This document shows, piece after piece, positions 51,501-60,340 of a stretch of DNA of 64,000 nucleotides; the first letter of the stretch is position 1; each line of letters begins with the position of its first letter. Made by a program: the position numbers and the translations under genes. Below the pieces are notes generated by a model that was not told the DNA's origin, ran no database searches, and saw only the letters and a program-made list of their open reading frames with translations. The stretch covers positions 252,142 through 316,141 of the forward strand of contig KE159609.1 in the NCBI GenBank assembly GCA_000403295.2. The letters are read 5' to 3'. The stretch comes from Lachnospiraceae bacterium M18-1 (GTDB lineage Bacteria > Bacillota > Clostridia > Lachnospirales > Lachnospiraceae).

Positions 51501-53692
51501 TTGCAAGGCAGTTTGCAGAAAATAATCCGGAATATAGTATCAATGTGCAGGCATTGGAGCGGGTGCAGCCGAAAGACCTAGAGGCATCAGAGATAGAGGT
51601 GCGTCTGGGGGCAACCTGGGTAAAGCCGGAATATATCACGGAGTTTATGGGGGAGCTGTTCCATACGCCGAAGCATCTGCTTGGAAAGCAGATTGATGTA
51701 AAATATGCGAAGGTCAATGGGCAGTGGAATATTTCCGGGAAAAATGCGGATGTTCGTGGAAATTCGCTGGTGACTGCCACTTACGGGACACAGCGGGCGA
51801 ATGCCTACCGTCTGCTGGAGGATGCGCTGAACCTGCGTGACACGAAGATTTTTGATACGGTCGTGGAGGACGGCAAGGAGAAGAGGGTCCTGAATAAAAA
51901 GGAAACCATGATCGCACAGCAGAAGCAGGAGATGATAAAGGAAGCCTATAAGGAGTGGATTTTCCGTGATCTTGACCGGAGGGAGGATTTGTGCCGGACG
52001 TACAATGATCTGTTTAACAGCATCCGTCCCCGTGAGTATGACGGGAGCCATATCCAGTTTACAGGCATGACGCCGGAGATCACGCTGATGCCCCACCAGA
52101 AAAATGCAGTGGCGCATATATTATATGGAAATAATACCTTGCTTGCGCACTGTGTGGGAGCCGGGAAGACGTTTCAGATGATTGCGGCCGGGATGGAGAG
52201 CCGGAGGCTTGGGCTGGCGCAGAAAAATCTTTATGTTGTGCCAAACCATTTGACGGAGCAGTGGGGCAGTGATTTCCTGCGCCTGTATCCGGGCGCAAAT
52301 GTCCTAGTCGCTACCAAAAAGGATTTTGAGCCTGCCAACCGGAAGAAGTTCTGTTCCCGTATCGCAACCGGGGATTACGATGCCGTAATCATTGGGCACA
52401 GCCAGTTTGAGCGCATTCCCCTTTCCAGGGAACGGCAGATAGCGGCCATTGAGCGGCAGATGCATGACATTACAACGGCGATAGCAGAGCTGGCGGAAGA
52501 AGAGGGGACACGTTACACCATCAAACAGATGGAAAAGACAAGGAAATCGCTGCAGGCACGGCTTGACAAGCTGAACGACCAGAGCCGGAAAGACGATGTG
52601 GTGACGTTTGAGCAGTTGGGCGTGGACAGGCTGTTTGTAGACGAGAGCCATTTTTATAAAAATATGTTCCTATACACAAAAATGCGTAACGTAGCCGGGA
52701 TTTCCCAGACTGACGCACAGAAAAGTTCGGATATGTTTATGAAGTGCCAGTATCTGGACGAGCTGACCGGAGGGAAAGGGGTCACTTTTGCAACGGGTAC
52801 GCCCGTGTCAAATAGTATGGTAGAATTATATACCATTATGCGTTATCTACAGTATGATACCCTCCAGAAGCTGGGTCTGGGGCATTTCGATTCCTGGGCG
52901 GCGGCGTTTGGTGAAACTGTCACAAGCATAGAATTAAGTCCTGAAGGCACAGGATACCGAGCAAAAACAAGGTTCGCCCGGTTTTTTAACCTCCCGGAGT
53001 TGATCGCATTATTTAAGGAGAGCGCCGACATCCAGACGGCGGATATGTTGGATCTCCCAGTTCCCGAAGCGGAATATATCAATGAAGTGCTGAAACCGAG
53101 CGGAGAGCAGCAGGATTTAGTCAGCTCTTTTGCAGAGCGGGCGGAGATCGTCCGTGCCGGGAATGTAGACCCGTCACGGGATAATATGTTGAAGATTACG
53201 AACGACGGCAGAAAGTGCGCCCTTGACCAGCGATTGATCAACGATATGCTTCCGGATGCGGAGGAAAGCAAGGTCAACCGCTGTGTAAATAATGCGTTTG
53301 ATATCTGGAAAAGGACTTCTGCAGATAAGGGGACACAATTAATTTTTTGCGACCTGTCTACGCCGAAGAATGACGGCACATTCAATGTCTATGACGATGT
53401 GCGGGAAAAATTGGTGGCAAAGGGAATCCCCAGGGAGGAAGTGGCGTTTATCCATGAAGCAGGGACGGAAACGAAGAAAGCGGAATTATTTTCAAAGGTG
53501 CGCTCCGGGCAGGTGCGTATCCTGCTTGGCTCTACGCCGAAGTTGGGTGCCGGGACAAATATCCAGGACAGGCTTGTTGCCTTACACCACCTTGATGCGC
53601 CTTGGAAACCTGCCGATGTAGGACGGATTTTGCGGACATTCAAAATAAAAAAGAATGTGGAGGTAACAGACAATGGCAAAATCATTATTTGA
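45521..53692 (+). CDS. Giant helicase-methylase (LtrC/SNF2-type), 3' truncated by element B
   Basis: Multidomain DNA-processing protein of element A, 2723 codons in the open frame but only about 2700 are its own. Visible in order: an N-terminal ArdC-like region (about 1-130), a low-complexity linker (residues 275-400) that overlaps a tnpV-like gene, further DUF domains, a methylase domain ([10 protein letters not shown] and the N-P-P-like motif G-N-V-P-F-G-A, about residues 1545-1615) and an SF2 helicase (G-A-G-K-T near 52150, V-D-E-S-H near 52635). It is cut near 53621 within helicase motif VI: D-V is followed by G-R-I-L-R-T-F without the Q-R-E part. The end of the frame to 53692 is element B sequence. 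Helicase function is probably lost. Confidence 0.85.
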   Translation: MAMINEIRGLADFKAKEITSSPRDWMKYLDTAAKLYRYSFSDTLLIHAQRPDATACASLELWNEKMNRWVNRGAKGIALIDDTGPRRRLRYVFDISDTHLGRGGRTPNLWRMEDVQKEAVLDHLADAYGLSESDASSLPAALSAIAYQMTEENLEEAMDGLLYEMEGTFLEGLDADTIRVEFRRLLMNSAFYALSVRCGADPMEFLEEEDFSGITDYNALSVLTFLGNATSQLVEPVLVDIGRTVRRILIEESQKAVAKETDIGYNKFNTLKRESEEREGGNENGADLPPQRGLPVSEPDHRGTGSDNREIRDAAPDLSEGEPEGLVSEHDADRETGQPSAGDRESGYGENGSIDERAASEIPGPGQGERPDGVGGAYEWVDGNGGREHLEGIGVQLNEETTEQDLSEAEEETASALSLPDLPTVEQQKRGIEERMQALYAGEIAIPADVVDEVLRGGGNRNGSQLRIIYNFMIDQTPEEYTEFVRREYGRGGIGLTIRGTEYSVWYDELGMQIAVGHTVTDRILDKAFLSWEDVSGRIHQLLKQGEYAPQVVLDAARENALEEHANALAFMEHDMEDGVAELVFEDRSVFRGGFPETVERLKGLIAQPEYLSELLERLEGLNEAYEEDPSIMRFKYYNPTKVLEQFQKFAKEAVPFQAREGFAWEEHPVFITEDEIDAFLQGGGAYSDGRLSTYAFFIQDRSDKEKTDFIKNSYGIGGCSHALSGADNSHADYSGKGLKLARGSYGSPDTEVLLKWPKVAKRVAFLIQNDNYLKPSDYSRMPDYEREVMAGWVVHFYHHLPNHIMRPWEGNPDMFTHRDDVVSLLRNPDGQEGLLRHMDEAIAELPLDFEDYEERVQILTDLHGYVEGTYTIFPKKKKEEIRIENGGQLSIFDFMKTSAAETETQAKESDKDIPESQKLYSRNVGEFVYLYDDALCIVERTDDQNVYLLDTERRSIRERIVSQKEYDEMLAETPLNNHLRAGNPPLQKDSRCIYKECLYTAFSIFRESKEYELIHSGEMGDETGLAVIQRKLDRLMAKNRENAPVMAEAYDNWENFRNWMAEDIFQWTYNDFNVIRKDSVFLHRLDSKLPEWAKGMVIEAEFQKIMTDSPKAQETVKGTALIFEYHGFHFEAAGYLPAGSEMHEIMGNTVSKNELGMSDYEDGKLPYSYGSFYEASTAKTADVFRCIETGKYYLPGEHELLEYVGEFVPYLQKETEISEPEESKPGEEKAEKPIAEEPPKEETKPEELTEEEPDQTVPTQDDTESTEPESLQEKQEAEEESLIENRLFLAMEEADVYLEDFSPEQVDVIYEAAEKGLNLVPMLNPEFSPEQMQLIADVIERMAANEQAVFGNEINPITNHVMNPEEINNIRKERRLPLEPAQTDGFGGIERPDNVQPVPGRQAGQRDIAGEPIQQSAGQERINFHITDDDLGAGGPKQKFRANMDAVLLLKELEAENRLATPEEQETLSRFVGWGGIPAAFDEKNEAWAAEYAELRQALTPEEYREARASTLNAFYTSPTVIKAMYEALGNMGLQQGNVLEPSCGIGNFMGLLPDTMDGLKMYGVELDGISGKIAKQLYQKNHISVQGFETAEYPDSFFDCVIGNVPFGAYKVADRKYDRYNFMIHDYFIAKSLDLVRPGGVVAVVTSSGTMDKQNPNVRQYIANRADLLGAVRLPNNAFQKNAGTNVVADILFFQKRDRASIEQPDWVELGTTAEGYSVNSYFAEHPEMVLGEFTTESTQYGKQEVTVKPAQGAVLSEQLKEAVGHIRGTITEIEIEDSELEEVDTSILADPSVKNFSFANVDGKVYYRENSRMNLMELPKMTTERVLGMIELRNLTQELLQCQMEDGSDAEVAVLQQKLNTQYDRFTAQYGLISSNANRRAFSQDSSYCLLASLELVDEEGNLKRKADIFTKRTIRKAVPVTSVDTASEALAVSIGEQAKVDVPFMAELSGKTEDEVTEELAGVIFKNPLTDRWEASDEYLSGNVREKLEVARQFAENNPEYSINVQALERVQPKDLEASEIEVRLGATWVKPEYITEFMGELFHTPKHLLGKQIDVKYAKVNGQWNISGKNADVRGNSLVTATYGTQRANAYRLLEDALNLRDTKIFDTVVEDGKEKRVLNKKETMIAQQKQEMIKEAYKEWIFRDLDRREDLCRTYNDLFNSIRPREYDGSHIQFTGMTPEITLMPHQKNAVAHILYGNNTLLAHCVGAGKTFQMIAAGMESRRLGLAQKNLYVVPNHLTEQWGSDFLRLYPGANVLVATKKDFEPANRKKFCSRIATGDYDAVIIGHSQFERIPLSRERQIAAIERQMHDITTAIAELAEEEGTRYTIKQMEKTRKSLQARLDKLNDQSRKDDVVTFEQLGVDRLFVDESHFYKNMFLYTKMRNVAGISQTDAQKSSDMFMKCQYLDELTGGKGVTFATGTPVSNSMVELYTIMRYLQYDTLQKLGLGHFDSWAAAFGETVTSIELSPEGTGYRAKTRFARFFNLPELIALFKESADIQTADMLDLPVPEAEYINEVLKPSGEQQDLVSSFAERAEIVRAGNVDPSRDNMLKITNDGRKCALDQRLINDMLPDAEESKVNRCVNNAFDIWKRTSADKGTQLIFCDLSTPKNDGTFNVYDDVREKLVAKGIPREEVAFIHEAGTETKKAELFSKVRSGQVRILLGSTPKLGAGTNIQDRLVALHHLDAPWKPADVGRILRTFKIKKNVEVTDNGKIII
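46365..46712 (+). CDS. TnpV-like gene embedded in the helicase gene (+1 frame)
   Basis: A 115-residue product (or 113 from ATG 46371) read in the +1 frame inside the helicase gene. It has AAGGAGG at 46354-46360, 4 to 10 bases before the candidate ATGs. The product ([12 protein letters not shown] ... [13 protein letters not shown] ... [12 protein letters not shown]) aligns along its length with the TnpV at 53673. The helicase frame over the same bases is a Gly/Glu/Asp/Arg-rich linker without domain character. So this is probably a true overlapping gene, and the linker is the overprinted frame. TnpV function is unknown. Confidence 0.7.
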   Translation: MKMELTYHRKGDYLFPNLTIEEPEVTIGKYGMLRRTYLKENRKGWYQSMMLTGKLDSHLLEIEKAATERMEVLMKGLLQKYPAPDKEKDQMAWAAHMNGLTAMAEESILKELVYS

Positions 53693-54047
53693 GGAACTGG
53701 GCGGCAAATACGAAAGGCAAGGGGATTATTTGATACCGTGCTTAACTGTACCCGCCGAAGAAGAACAGGCAATAGGCATCTGGGGGCAACGGCATTTAGA
53801 TTATCTAAAACAGTACCGTAAAGTTACATACACCAATCTTCTTACAAGCGGCAGGCTAAACGCCTACCTTGCCGACATCAACAGACAGGCACAGGAACGC
53901 TTTGAAAGGCTCATAGAGGGTATGAAACAGGCACAGGGCATAACGGAACAGCTAAAGGCAGAAAACGCCTTAGAATGGACAGGATGCCTCAATAACATAA
54001 GGGCTTGTGCGAGGGAGATTGTGGAAAAGGAAATTATTTTTGCATAA
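53673..54047 (+). CDS. tnpV: TnpV-family transposon protein
   Basis: A 124-residue basic protein, start ATG 53673 with GGAGG at 53658-53662. It has the family pattern [25 protein letters not shown] and [12 protein letters not shown], ending I-V-E-K-E-I-I-F-A. TnpV was named from Tn4451/Tn4453 and its role is unknown. It is about 50 bases from the left junction of element B and is followed by a terminator, so it is a separate transcript from tet(O). Confidence 0.88.
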   Translation: MAKSLFEELGGKYERQGDYLIPCLTVPAEEEQAIGIWGQRHLDYLKQYRKVTYTNLLTSGRLNAYLADINRQAQERFERLIEGMKQAQGITEQLKAENALEWTGCLNNIRACAREIVEKEIIFA

Positions 54048-54060
54048 ACAGATGATTAGT

Positions 54061-54086
54061 GGCAGGGGGAAATCCTGCCGCTTTTT
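54061..54086 (+). terminator. Rho-independent terminator behind tnpV
   Basis: GGCAGG/CCTGCC stem with a 7-base loop, extended by flanking G-C pairs, then CTTTTT. It isolates tnpV from tet(O). Confidence 0.85.
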
Positions 54087-54104
54087 CTGCTTTAGTTTGT
54101 CAGC

Positions 54105-54133
54105 TTGACAAATAAAGGGTTAAGGAATATAAT
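54105..54133 (+). promoter_or_regulatory. Consensus sigma-A promoter of tet(O)
   Basis: TTGACA at 54105-54110 and TATAAT at 54128-54133 with a 17-base spacer: a perfect match to both boxes. Confidence 0.93.
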
Positions 54134-54413
54134 TAGATTCAGTATTATACAAGGAGTTAATAAATATGCGGCAAGGTATTCTTAAATAAACTGTCAATTT
54201 GATAGTGGGAACAAAAAGTAGCAGTCCCGTTTCACTTTTAATATGGGGCTTAGTTTTTTGTACCCAGTTTAAGAATACTTTTATCATGTAATTTTATATG
54301 CCCGAAAACATATAAGTGTTTTGGGGCTATTGGAGTTATTTACCCAGTGATAGGAGTATTTATCACTGGGTATTTTTATGCCCTTTTTTGGGTGTTGATA
54401 GGAGGAAAATCAC
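54134..54413 (+). promoter_or_regulatory. tet(O) attenuator leader
   Basis: 280-base leader. A 7-codon peptide M-R-Q-G-I-L-K (54166-54189) follows AAGGAG. Its 3' part, GTATTCTTAAA plus AAACTG, can pair with CAGTTTAAGAATAC at 54265-54278. A second hairpin, TACCCAGTGATA/TATCACTGGGTA (54341-54372), is followed by TTTTTATG and is a terminator. This is the layout of tet(M)/tet(O) leaders, in which ribosome stalling by tetracycline favours read-through. Confidence 0.85.
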
Positions 54414-56333
54414 ATGAAAATAATTAACTTAGGCATTCTGGCTCACGTTGACGCAGGAAAGACAACATTAACGGAAAGTTTATTGTATACCAGTGGTGCA
54501 ATTGCAGAACTAGGGAGCGTAGATGAAGGCACAACAAGGACAGATACAATGAATTTGGAGCGTCAAAGGGGAATCACTATCCAGACAGCAGTGACATCTT
54601 TTCAGTGGGAGGATGTAAAAGTCAACATTATAGATACGCCAGGCCATATGGATTTTTTGGCGGAAGTATACCGTTCTTTATCCGTATTAGACGGAGCAGT
54701 ATTATTAGTTTCTGCAAAGGATGGCATACAGGCACAGACCCGTATACTGTTTCATGCACTACAGATAATGAAGATTCCGACAATTTTTTTCATCAATAAA
54801 ATTGACCAAGAGGGGATTGATTTGCCAATGGTATATCGGGAAATGAAAGCAAAGCTTTCTTCGGAAATTATAGTGAAGCAAAAGGTTGGGCAGCATCCCC
54901 ATATAAATGTAACGGACAATGACGATATGGAACAGTGGGATGCGGTAATTATGGGAAACGATGAACTATTAGAGAAATATATGTCAGGGAAACCGTTTAA
55001 AATGTCAGAACTGGAACAGGAAGAAAACAGGAGATTCCAAAACGGAACGTTATTTCCCGTTTATCACGGAAGCGCTAAAAACAATCTGGGGATTCGGCAG
55101 CTTATAGAAGTAATTGCCAGTAAATTTTATTCATCAACGCCTGAAGGTCAATCTGAACTATGCGGGCAGGTTTTTAAGATTGAATATTCAGAGAAAAGGC
55201 GGCGTTTTGTTTATGTGCGTATATATAGCGGAACATTGCATTTGAGGGATGTTATTAGAATATCTGAAAAAGAGAAAATAAAAATCACAGAGATGTGTGT
55301 TCCGACAAACGGTGAATTATATTCATCCGATACAGCCTGCTCTGGTGATATTGTAATTTTACCAAATGATGTTTTGCAGCTAAACAGTATTTTGGGGAAC
55401 GAAATACTGTTGCCGCAGAGAAAATTTATTGAAAATCCTCTCCCTATGCTCCAAACAACGATTGCAGTAAAGAAATCTGAACAGCGGGAAATATTGCTTG
55501 GGGCACTTACAGAAATTTCAGATGGCGACCCTCTTTTAAAATATTATGTGGATACTACAACGCATGAGATTATACTTTCTTTTTTGGGGAATGTGCAGAT
55601 GGAAGTCATTTGTGCCATCCTTGAGGAAAAATATCATGTGGAGGCAGAAATAAAAGAGCCTACTGTTATATATATGGAAAGACCGCTTAGAAAAGCAGAA
55701 TATACCATCCACATAGAAGTCCCGCCAAATCCTTTCTGGGCTTCTGTCGGGTTGTCCATAGAGCCGCTCCCTATTGGAAGCGGAGTGCAGTATGAAAGCA
55801 GAGTTTCACTTGGATATTTAAATCAATCGTTCCAAAATGCGGTTATGGAGGGGGTTCTTTATGGCTGCGAGCAGGGGCTGTATGGATGGAAAGTGACAGA
55901 CTGTAAAATCTGTTTTGAATATGGATTGTATTATAGTCCTGTAAGTACCCCCGCAGACTTTCGGCTGCTTTCCCCTATCGTATTGGAGCAGGCTTTAAAA
56001 AAAGCAGGGACAGAACTATTAGAGCCATATCTCCACTTTGAAATTTATGCACCGCAGGAATATCTCTCACGGGCGTATCATGATGCTCCAAGGTATTGTG
56101 CAGATATTGTAAGTACTCAGATAAAGAATGACGAGGTCATTCTGAAAGGAGAAATCCCTGCTAGATGTATTCAAGAATACAGGAACGATTTAACTTATTT
56201 CACAAATGGGCAGGGAGTCTGCTTGACAGAGTTAAAAGGATACCAGCCAGCTATTGGTAAATTTATTTGCCAACCCCGCCGCCCGAATAGCCGTATAGAT
56301 AAGGTTCGGCATATGTTCCACAAGTTAGCTTAA
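54414..56333 (+). CDS. tet(O): Tetracycline resistance ribosomal protection protein Tet(O)
   Basis: GTPase related to EF-G that removes tetracycline from the ribosome. The 639 residues match Tet(O) in length and sequence as I recall it, including the start [17 protein letters not shown] and [24 protein letters not shown], and the end [11 protein letters not shown]. Tet(W) differs at many of these positions (for example E-P-G-S-V-E-K-G). The start is ATG 54414 with AGGAGG. Lower GC and different codon use from the neighbours show separate acquisition. Confidence 0.97.
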   Translation: MKIINLGILAHVDAGKTTLTESLLYTSGAIAELGSVDEGTTRTDTMNLERQRGITIQTAVTSFQWEDVKVNIIDTPGHMDFLAEVYRSLSVLDGAVLLVSAKDGIQAQTRILFHALQIMKIPTIFFINKIDQEGIDLPMVYREMKAKLSSEIIVKQKVGQHPHINVTDNDDMEQWDAVIMGNDELLEKYMSGKPFKMSELEQEENRRFQNGTLFPVYHGSAKNNLGIRQLIEVIASKFYSSTPEGQSELCGQVFKIEYSEKRRRFVYVRIYSGTLHLRDVIRISEKEKIKITEMCVPTNGELYSSDTACSGDIVILPNDVLQLNSILGNEILLPQRKFIENPLPMLQTTIAVKKSEQREILLGALTEISDGDPLLKYYVDTTTHEIILSFLGNVQMEVICAILEEKYHVEAEIKEPTVIYMERPLRKAEYTIHIEVPPNPFWASVGLSIEPLPIGSGVQYESRVSLGYLNQSFQNAVMEGVLYGCEQGLYGWKVTDCKICFEYGLYYSPVSTPADFRLLSPIVLEQALKKAGTELLEPYLHFEIYAPQEYLSRAYHDAPRYCADIVSTQIKNDEVILKGEIPARCIQEYRNDLTYFTNGQGVCLTELKGYQPAIGKFICQPRRPNSRIDKVRHMFHKLA

Positions 56334-56384
56334 CAGCTTGCAAAAGTCATATAAAATGAGATTTGAAAGGATTAGAGACTAATT

Positions 56385-56558
56385 ATGATGAAATGCGAAT
56401 GGATATTGTGTCCTGTTTGTGGGAGCAAAACCCGTAATAAAATTAGGAAGGACACTGTTTTGGAGAATTATCCCCTTTATTGTCCAAAATGCAGACAAGA
56501 AAGATTGATTAAAGTTGACAACTTGAAGATAACTGTCATCAAAGAGCCAGACGCTTAA
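56385..56558 (+). CDS. Cysteine-rich KTR-domain small protein
   Basis: A 57-residue zinc-ribbon protein: C-P-V-C-G-S-K-T-R-N-K-I-R ... C-P-K-C-R-Q-E-R. Proteins with this C-x-x-C-x-x-K-T-R pattern regularly follow tet(M), tet(O) and tet(W) genes. Candidate start ATG 56385 (or the adjacent ATG 56388); the ribosome binding site is weak (GAAAGGATTAG). It lies 51 bases behind tet(O), before its terminator, so it is co-transcribed with it. Function not known. Confidence 0.8.
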   Translation: MMKCEWILCPVCGSKTRNKIRKDTVLENYPLYCPKCRQERLIKVDNLKITVIKEPDA

Positions 56559-56564
56559 GACGCA

Positions 56565-56610
56565 GAGCCGATGAAATTGTGGAACAATTCACGAATCATC
56601 GGCTCTTTTT
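56565..56610 (+). terminator. Terminator of the tet(O) transcript
   Basis: GAGCCGATGA (56565-56574) pairs with TCATCGGCTC (56596-56605), followed by TTTTTG. A second small stem AATTGT/ACAATT lies in the loop. Confidence 0.9.
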
Positions 56611-56726
56611 GTTTCGTATTTGAAAGAACAAACTCACCAAATAAAAAAAACGATATTCGGGTGGGTTATTTTGTTATACCCTAAATTACCCTCTGAATTT
56701 GTTTTTAAATTTGGAGGGATTTTTTT
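56611..56726. other. AT-rich gap behind the tet(O) terminator
   Basis: A very AT-rich stretch with AAATTTGG and runs of A and T. No gene seen. It may hold the promoter for the following small genes. Confidence 0.35.
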
Positions 56727-56855
56727 ATGTCCTTTTTTCGGGCAGTTATCTATCTGCTCATACGAAGCAAAATTTATCAATACATAGCATATCAGAGAAC
56801 GGCAGGAAACCAGTTAAAAAAATTTCTGCCAGTGCAACGGTACTTCTCACCTTGA
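56727..56855 (+). CDS. Putative 42-residue basic peptide
   Basis: ATG 56727 follows GGAGGG by 7 bases. The product (M-S-F-F-R-A-V-I-Y-L-L-I-R-S-K-I-Y-Q-Y-I, then K-K-F-L-P-V-Q-R-Y-F-S-P) is amphipathic and basic and could sit on a membrane. The good ribosome binding site supports it, but I know no family. It is followed by a terminator 46 bases on. Confidence 0.45.
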   Translation: MSFFRAVIYLLIRSKIYQYIAYQRTAGNQLKKFLPVQRYFSP

Positions 56856-56900
56856 AAGTAGAAGTACAATCTCCATACAATAGAATTACTATTTCCTATA

Positions 56901-56935
56901 ACCGTAAAGGTCACAGAGCCTTTGCGGTTTTTCTT
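56901..56935 (+). terminator. Rho-independent terminator
   Basis: ACCGTAAAGG/CCTTTGCGGT stem with one G-T pair, 8-base loop, tail TTTTCTTTT. Confidence 0.85.
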
Positions 56936-57045
56936 TTGTCGATTTTTGTTGGAAAGTGCCGTAGGGCTGTTTCTGATATGCGGTGTCGTTCTCCGCCTCT
57001 CCATCTGGATTTTTTACATTTCAAAAATTCAGATGGGAGGTATTT

Positions 57046-57558
57046 ATGGTGAAATATGCACCAAGAAAGGTATATATCAGAGAAAGTGGCGGCTATGTGG
57101 AATTATCCTACACGGAGTTCTGCCGTTGCAGGGAATCCGACCAGACCTATATGGACAAGCTGTTTATCCCCATTCAAGGCTGTCTGCTTGAAGTCGTGAG
57201 GGAGCAATACACAGACTTCTACCGTGACAAGGAACGGTGGCGTTATCTGCAAAAATTAGATACAAAGAATAGACTGCTATCTCTCGACGGATTTACGGAC
57301 AGCGAGGGGAATCCTCTGGACTTTATCACTGATGAAGCGGTGGACATTGCAGAAACCGTTGTCAATGCGGTCATGGTGGACAGGCTGAAAGCCGCCCTGC
57401 CTTTGCTGTCGGATAGTGAACAGGAGCTGATACAGGCAATCTTTTTTGACGGACTTTCCGAGCGTGAAGTCGGGGCGAGGTTGGGCATAACCCAGAGCGT
57501 TGTAAACAAACGCAAAGCCAGAATCCTAATAAAACTAAGAAAGATAATAGAAAATTAA
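57046..57558 (+). CDS. Sigma-70 region 4 family protein
   Basis: A 170-residue protein with C-terminal HTH (L-P-L-L-S-D-S-E-Q-E-L-I-Q-A-I-F-F-D-G-L-S-E-R-E-V-G-A-R-L-G-I-T-Q-S-V-V-N-K-R). The N-terminal part (Y-A-P-R-K-V-Y-I-R ... Y-V-E-L-S-Y-T-E-F) is a short strand-rich region seen in element sigma-like proteins. The start is ATG 57046 with GGGAGG; the frame further upstream is a shadow. Likely regulates transfer genes of element B. Confidence 0.8.
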   Translation: MVKYAPRKVYIRESGGYVELSYTEFCRCRESDQTYMDKLFIPIQGCLLEVVREQYTDFYRDKERWRYLQKLDTKNRLLSLDGFTDSEGNPLDFITDEAVDIAETVVNAVMVDRLKAALPLLSDSEQELIQAIFFDGLSEREVGARLGITQSVVNKRKARILIKLRKIIEN

Positions 57559-57572
57559 AATTTAAGGCGTTC

Positions 57573-57614
57573 AGCCCCCTTGTTTTTTCCTTTGGGAAGA
57601 TGAGGGGGCTTTTC
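57573..57614 (+). terminator. Rho-independent terminator
   Basis: AGCCCCCT/AGGGGGCT stem with a 22-base loop, followed by TTTTCTC. Confidence 0.75.
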
Positions 57615-57652
57615 TCTGCCCTCTCAATCAATTCTGATTGGAGGAAGTAAGA

Positions 57653-58078
57653 ATGGCATACAACCACGGACGGGAGGACAGGAAATGGCGTATCTGGAAA
57701 GAAGCGGAGGAAAAGCTGCTGCGTGAGTGCGGCGTTGATGAAGCGACCATTGAGCAGATACGCATGGCGGACAGGGCAGACTTCAATTCCAACAGGCGGT
57801 TTTACCGATGGACGAATGACGTTGCGGAATATCTTGAGGACATGGCAGGCAGGGAGCGGCAGGCGGAAGTGGGTACGGTTGCGGAGTTACTGGAAGAGAT
57901 TGAGAGCGAAAATCTCTATCAAGTATTAGTCACGGTGGACGGGCGTACCTTGAAAATCGTCCTGCTGAAAATGCAGGGGTATTCCACAAAGGAGATTGCC
58001 CCGCTTGTGCATTTGACGACTGGTGCCATCTATGCGAGGTTAGACCATCTGCGGAAGAAGCTGCGGAAAATTTTATAG
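57653..58078 (+). CDS. Sigma-like HTH protein
   Basis: A 141-residue protein. The N-terminal half is helical with R-K-W-R-I-W-K-E-A-E-E-K-L-L-R-E-C and F-Y-R-W-T-N-D-V-A-E-Y-L-E-D; the C-terminal 50 residues form a sigma region 4-like HTH (L-L-K-M-Q-G-Y-S-T-K-E-I-A-P-L-V-H-L-T-T-G-A-I-Y-A-R). The start is ATG 57653 with GGAGG. A second regulatory protein in a row of three similar small genes in element B, each separated by a terminator hairpin. Confidence 0.7.
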   Translation: MAYNHGREDRKWRIWKEAEEKLLRECGVDEATIEQIRMADRADFNSNRRFYRWTNDVAEYLEDMAGRERQAEVGTVAELLEEIESENLYQVLVTVDGRTLKIVLLKMQGYSTKEIAPLVHLTTGAIYARLDHLRKKLRKIL

Positions 58079-58113
58079 CTTCTAAAACAGCCTGCCATCC
58101 TGCGGGCTACTGG

Positions 58114-58145
58114 GTGAGGGATGGAAATCCCCTCACTCATTTTTT
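58114..58145 (+). terminator. Rho-independent terminator
   Basis: GTGAGGG/CCCTCAC stem around a 9-base loop, with a TCATTTTTTG tail. It ends 16 bases before the next start, so it is also part of that gene's leader. Confidence 0.7.
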
Positions 58146-58161
58146 GCAGGAGGACAACAGG

Positions 58162-58914
58162 ATGGCATACAGGGTTAAGGCATACACGCTTCGGGAGGAA
58201 TCCACGGAAAGCGGCACAAGGTATTTTATCAGCTTTAAGGACGGGCAGGGCAAATCCCACGAGTTGGAAGTGTCGGAACAGTTCTTTATGGAGTTTCGGC
58301 AGATGGAGCGCAGGAACAGGAATCTTTTCTAATGGGACGAGCGGCACAGGGAGTTTAACGAGGTATGGGACGAAACCCTTTACAGACGGGCGTTGCGTGT
58401 GCCTAAGAGCCTTGATGAACGCATGGTTGAGGAAGAACGGAATGAAACGCTCTATAAGGCGGTTGGGAGCCTTCCAGAGATACAAAGGCGGCGTTTCCTG
58501 CTCTACTACGAGTATGAGTTCAATTTTTACCAAATCGCCGCTATGGAGCATTGCACCGCTTCGGCAATACAGAAATCTGTTGCGATTGCAAAGGAGAAAG
58601 TAAAGGCGGAAATTGAAGAAATATCTCCAACCGTGACCGACACCGCCCGAAAAAGAAATCTGTTTTTTATTTGTGTGGGATTGGCGGCATTACATACTCT
58701 CACTTTTTTCCGTGGGAGTAAATCTATTTTTAAGGAGGTCAACGCCTATGTGCAACGAAAACAAAGACACCGCCCGAAAGGAGGAAAGCCATGCAGAAGT
58801 TACAGACAGTCAACGCCGAAACGCTCCTTTATGAACCGCTTGAGAAACCATCCTTTGTGGTGGACAGCCTTATCCCGACAGGCTTATCGCTGTTCTGCGG
58901 CTCACAGAAGATAG
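58162..58914 (+). pseudogene. Sigma-factor-like gene with an in-frame TAA
   Basis: The frame starts at ATG 58162 with CAGGAGG. It codes for 56 residues ending ...E-R-R-N-R-N-L-F, meets TAA at 58330-58332, and continues in the same frame as W-D-E-R-H-R-E-F-N-E-V-W-D-E-T-L-Y-R-R-A, followed by a sigma region 4 HTH (L-P-E-I-Q-R-R-R-F-L-L-Y-Y-E ... Q-I-A-A-M-E-H-C-T-A-S-A-I-Q). The parts read as one protein of a family I know to run through this point, so a CAA-to-TAA nonsense change is likely. The last 45 or so codons before 58914 overlap the ATPase gene and are probably not family sequence. Confidence 0.7.
58748..58834 (+). CDS. Possible 28-residue leader peptide before the ATPase
   Basis: ATG 58748 with AAGGAGG nine bases upstream opens a 28-codon frame (M-C-N-E-N-K-D-T-A-R-K-E-E-S-H-A). 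It ends 43 bases inside the ATPase gene in another frame, so it may couple translation to that gene. The strong ribosome binding site is the main support. Confidence 0.4.
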   Translation: MCNENKDTARKEESHAEVTDSQRRNAPL

Positions 58915-59816
58915 GCAAAAGCTGGCTCATGCTGAAGCTATGCTTATGCGTGTCGCAGGGAATCCCTTTATGGGATATGCCGACAATGGAGGGCGATGTG
59001 CTTTACCTCTGCCTTGAGGACACGTTCTGCCGCATACAGGACAGGTTATTTCGTTTGACGGACGAAGCAAGCGGGCGGCTCCACTTTGCCGTGGCAAGCT
59101 GCAAGCTGTCAGACGGTCTTATCGTGCAGCTTGAAGATTATCTGAAAGATTACCCAGACAGCAGGCTCATTGTCATTGATACCTTGCAGAAAGTCCGTAC
59201 AGCTTCAAAAGACAATGCCTATGCAAGCGACTATGGGGACATCTCCCTCATCAAAGACTTTGCCGACAGGCACTCTCTGGCGGTCATTGTCGTACACCAC
59301 ATCCGAAAGCAGAATGACAGCGACGTGTTCAACAAGGTGTCTGGGACGACAGGATTAACGGGGAGTGCGGACGCTACCTTTGTTCTGGAAAAGGAGAAAC
59401 GTGCGTCTGACACCGCCAAGCTGTATGTGACGGGCAGGGACACGCCTTATCAGGAATACACGCTGCGTTTCCGTGATTGCCGTTGGGAGCTTGTGGAGCG
59501 GAAAACGCAGGAGCAGCTTGCGAAAGAAACGATACCAGATGTCCTTTTTCGGTTGGTGGATTTTATGAGGGATAAGGAAGAATGGATAGGCACGGCAACG
59601 GAACTGTTAGCCGCTATGGGGGAAACGGAAACCATACCCACGGTGATTACGAAATGGCTGAATGAATACCGCACCACATTTTTAAGCGAGAACCGTATCT
59701 GCTACCAGTACAGCCGCAGGAAAGACGGCAGGCGGATTGCCCTTGCAAGGAGGGCGGGTGACAGCGGTGATGGTGGTGACAGCGATATTAGGATACCCCC
59801 CTGTTACTGTCATTGA
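58791..59816 (+). CDS. RepA/RecA-like AAA ATPase (replicative helicase type)
   Basis: A 341-residue hexameric-helicase-type ATPase. Walker A G-S-Q-K-I-G-K-S near residue 37, the L-C-L-E-D-T motif near residue 75, Walker B L-I-V-I-D-T-L near residue 128 and V-V-H-H-I-R-K near residue 165 fit plasmid RepA-like RecA-fold proteins. The C-terminal 90 residues form a winged-helix-like domain. Start ATG 58791 with AAAGGAGG. The last 20 residues (A-G-D-S-G-D-G-G-D-S-D) are encoded by an origin-like DNA repeat. It probably supports replication of excised element B. Confidence 0.82.
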   Translation: MQKLQTVNAETLLYEPLEKPSFVVDSLIPTGLSLFCGSQKIGKSWLMLKLCLCVSQGIPLWDMPTMEGDVLYLCLEDTFCRIQDRLFRLTDEASGRLHFAVASCKLSDGLIVQLEDYLKDYPDSRLIVIDTLQKVRTASKDNAYASDYGDISLIKDFADRHSLAVIVVHHIRKQNDSDVFNKVSGTTGLTGSADATFVLEKEKRASDTAKLYVTGRDTPYQEYTLRFRDCRWELVERKTQEQLAKETIPDVLFRLVDFMRDKEEWIGTATELLAAMGETETIPTVITKWLNEYRTTFLSENRICYQYSRRKDGRRIALARRAGDSGDGGDSDIRIPPCYCH

Positions 59817-60300
59817 CGCTTAAAGCCATGTAAAGCTGGCGGCTCTGCCCTGCGGGTGACAGCAGTGACGGTGGTGACAGTGATTTTAGGATACCCTGCC
59901 GCTGTCATCCCTACGGGAGAACACCCCGTAAACGCAAAATGCAGGCGTGAGATTTACTCGCCCTTTTCGGTCGTGTAAAACCACCCCTGCGGTCAGAAAA
60001 ATCATTCCGATTTTTCCGACTGCGTTTACAGGGTGTAACACACTACACTTTGCCCTGCAAAGTCGTGTGCCAGACGTTCCCTCTGGACTCCCTTAAGGCA
60101 GGGCTGTGCCCTGCTATCCTACGCCTTACGGCTTCGGATAAAAGAATGGCGGCATGACGGTGACGGCTCTTGCGAGGGGGGTATCCCAAAAACACCGTCA
60201 TCATCGACATGACCGTCATGCAGGGGGTGAGGGTGACAGTTGCGGCAGTCGGCAGGGGGTATCCCAAAACTGCTGTCACCACCGTCACCGCTGTCACCCC
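59756..60300. repeat. Long inverted and direct repeats between ATPase and relaxase (oriT/oriV candidate)
   Basis: A 46-bp unit rich in GGTGAC (GGGTGACAGCGGTGA, then GGTGGTGACAGC, then TAGGATACCCCCC) occurs at 59756-59801 and, slightly changed, at 59854-59896. It occurs inverted at 60255-60300 (GGGGGTATCCC to GCTGTCACCCC) and in a weaker form at about 60176-60230. The middle 280 bases hold no gene. Position directly ahead of a relaxase gene suggests oriT or a replication origin. Confidence 0.75.
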
Positions 60301-60340
60301 AAAGGACGGTCACCCGCCGAAAGAAAGGAGGAATCCGCCT

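Larger units (their letters stand above)
9600..53620. mobile_element. Element A: Tn1549-like conjugative element, interrupted
   Basis: A contiguous set of Tn1549-type genes, almost all rightward: ParA-ParB-RepA, regulators, adhesin, PcfB-VirD4, Maff2-VirB6-PrgI-VirB4, sortase, NlpC/P60 hydrolase, DUF4315, DUF4366, TopB and the giant helicase. Nine copies of one 25-bp palindrome are found only in this stretch. The right part is cut off at about 53621 by element B, and no relaxase or integrase of A is visible. The left boundary is approximate. Confidence 0.8.

Noticed and set aside
54414..56333. tet(W) or tet(M) in place of tet(O)
   Set aside because: Diagnostic residues near the N-terminus and in the middle follow Tet(O) as I recall it, not Tet(W) or Tet(M).
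60170..60340. N-terminal extension of the MobV relaxase
   Set aside because: The extra 57 codons run through the inverted repeats; the proper ribosome binding site and the family N-terminus are at 60341.
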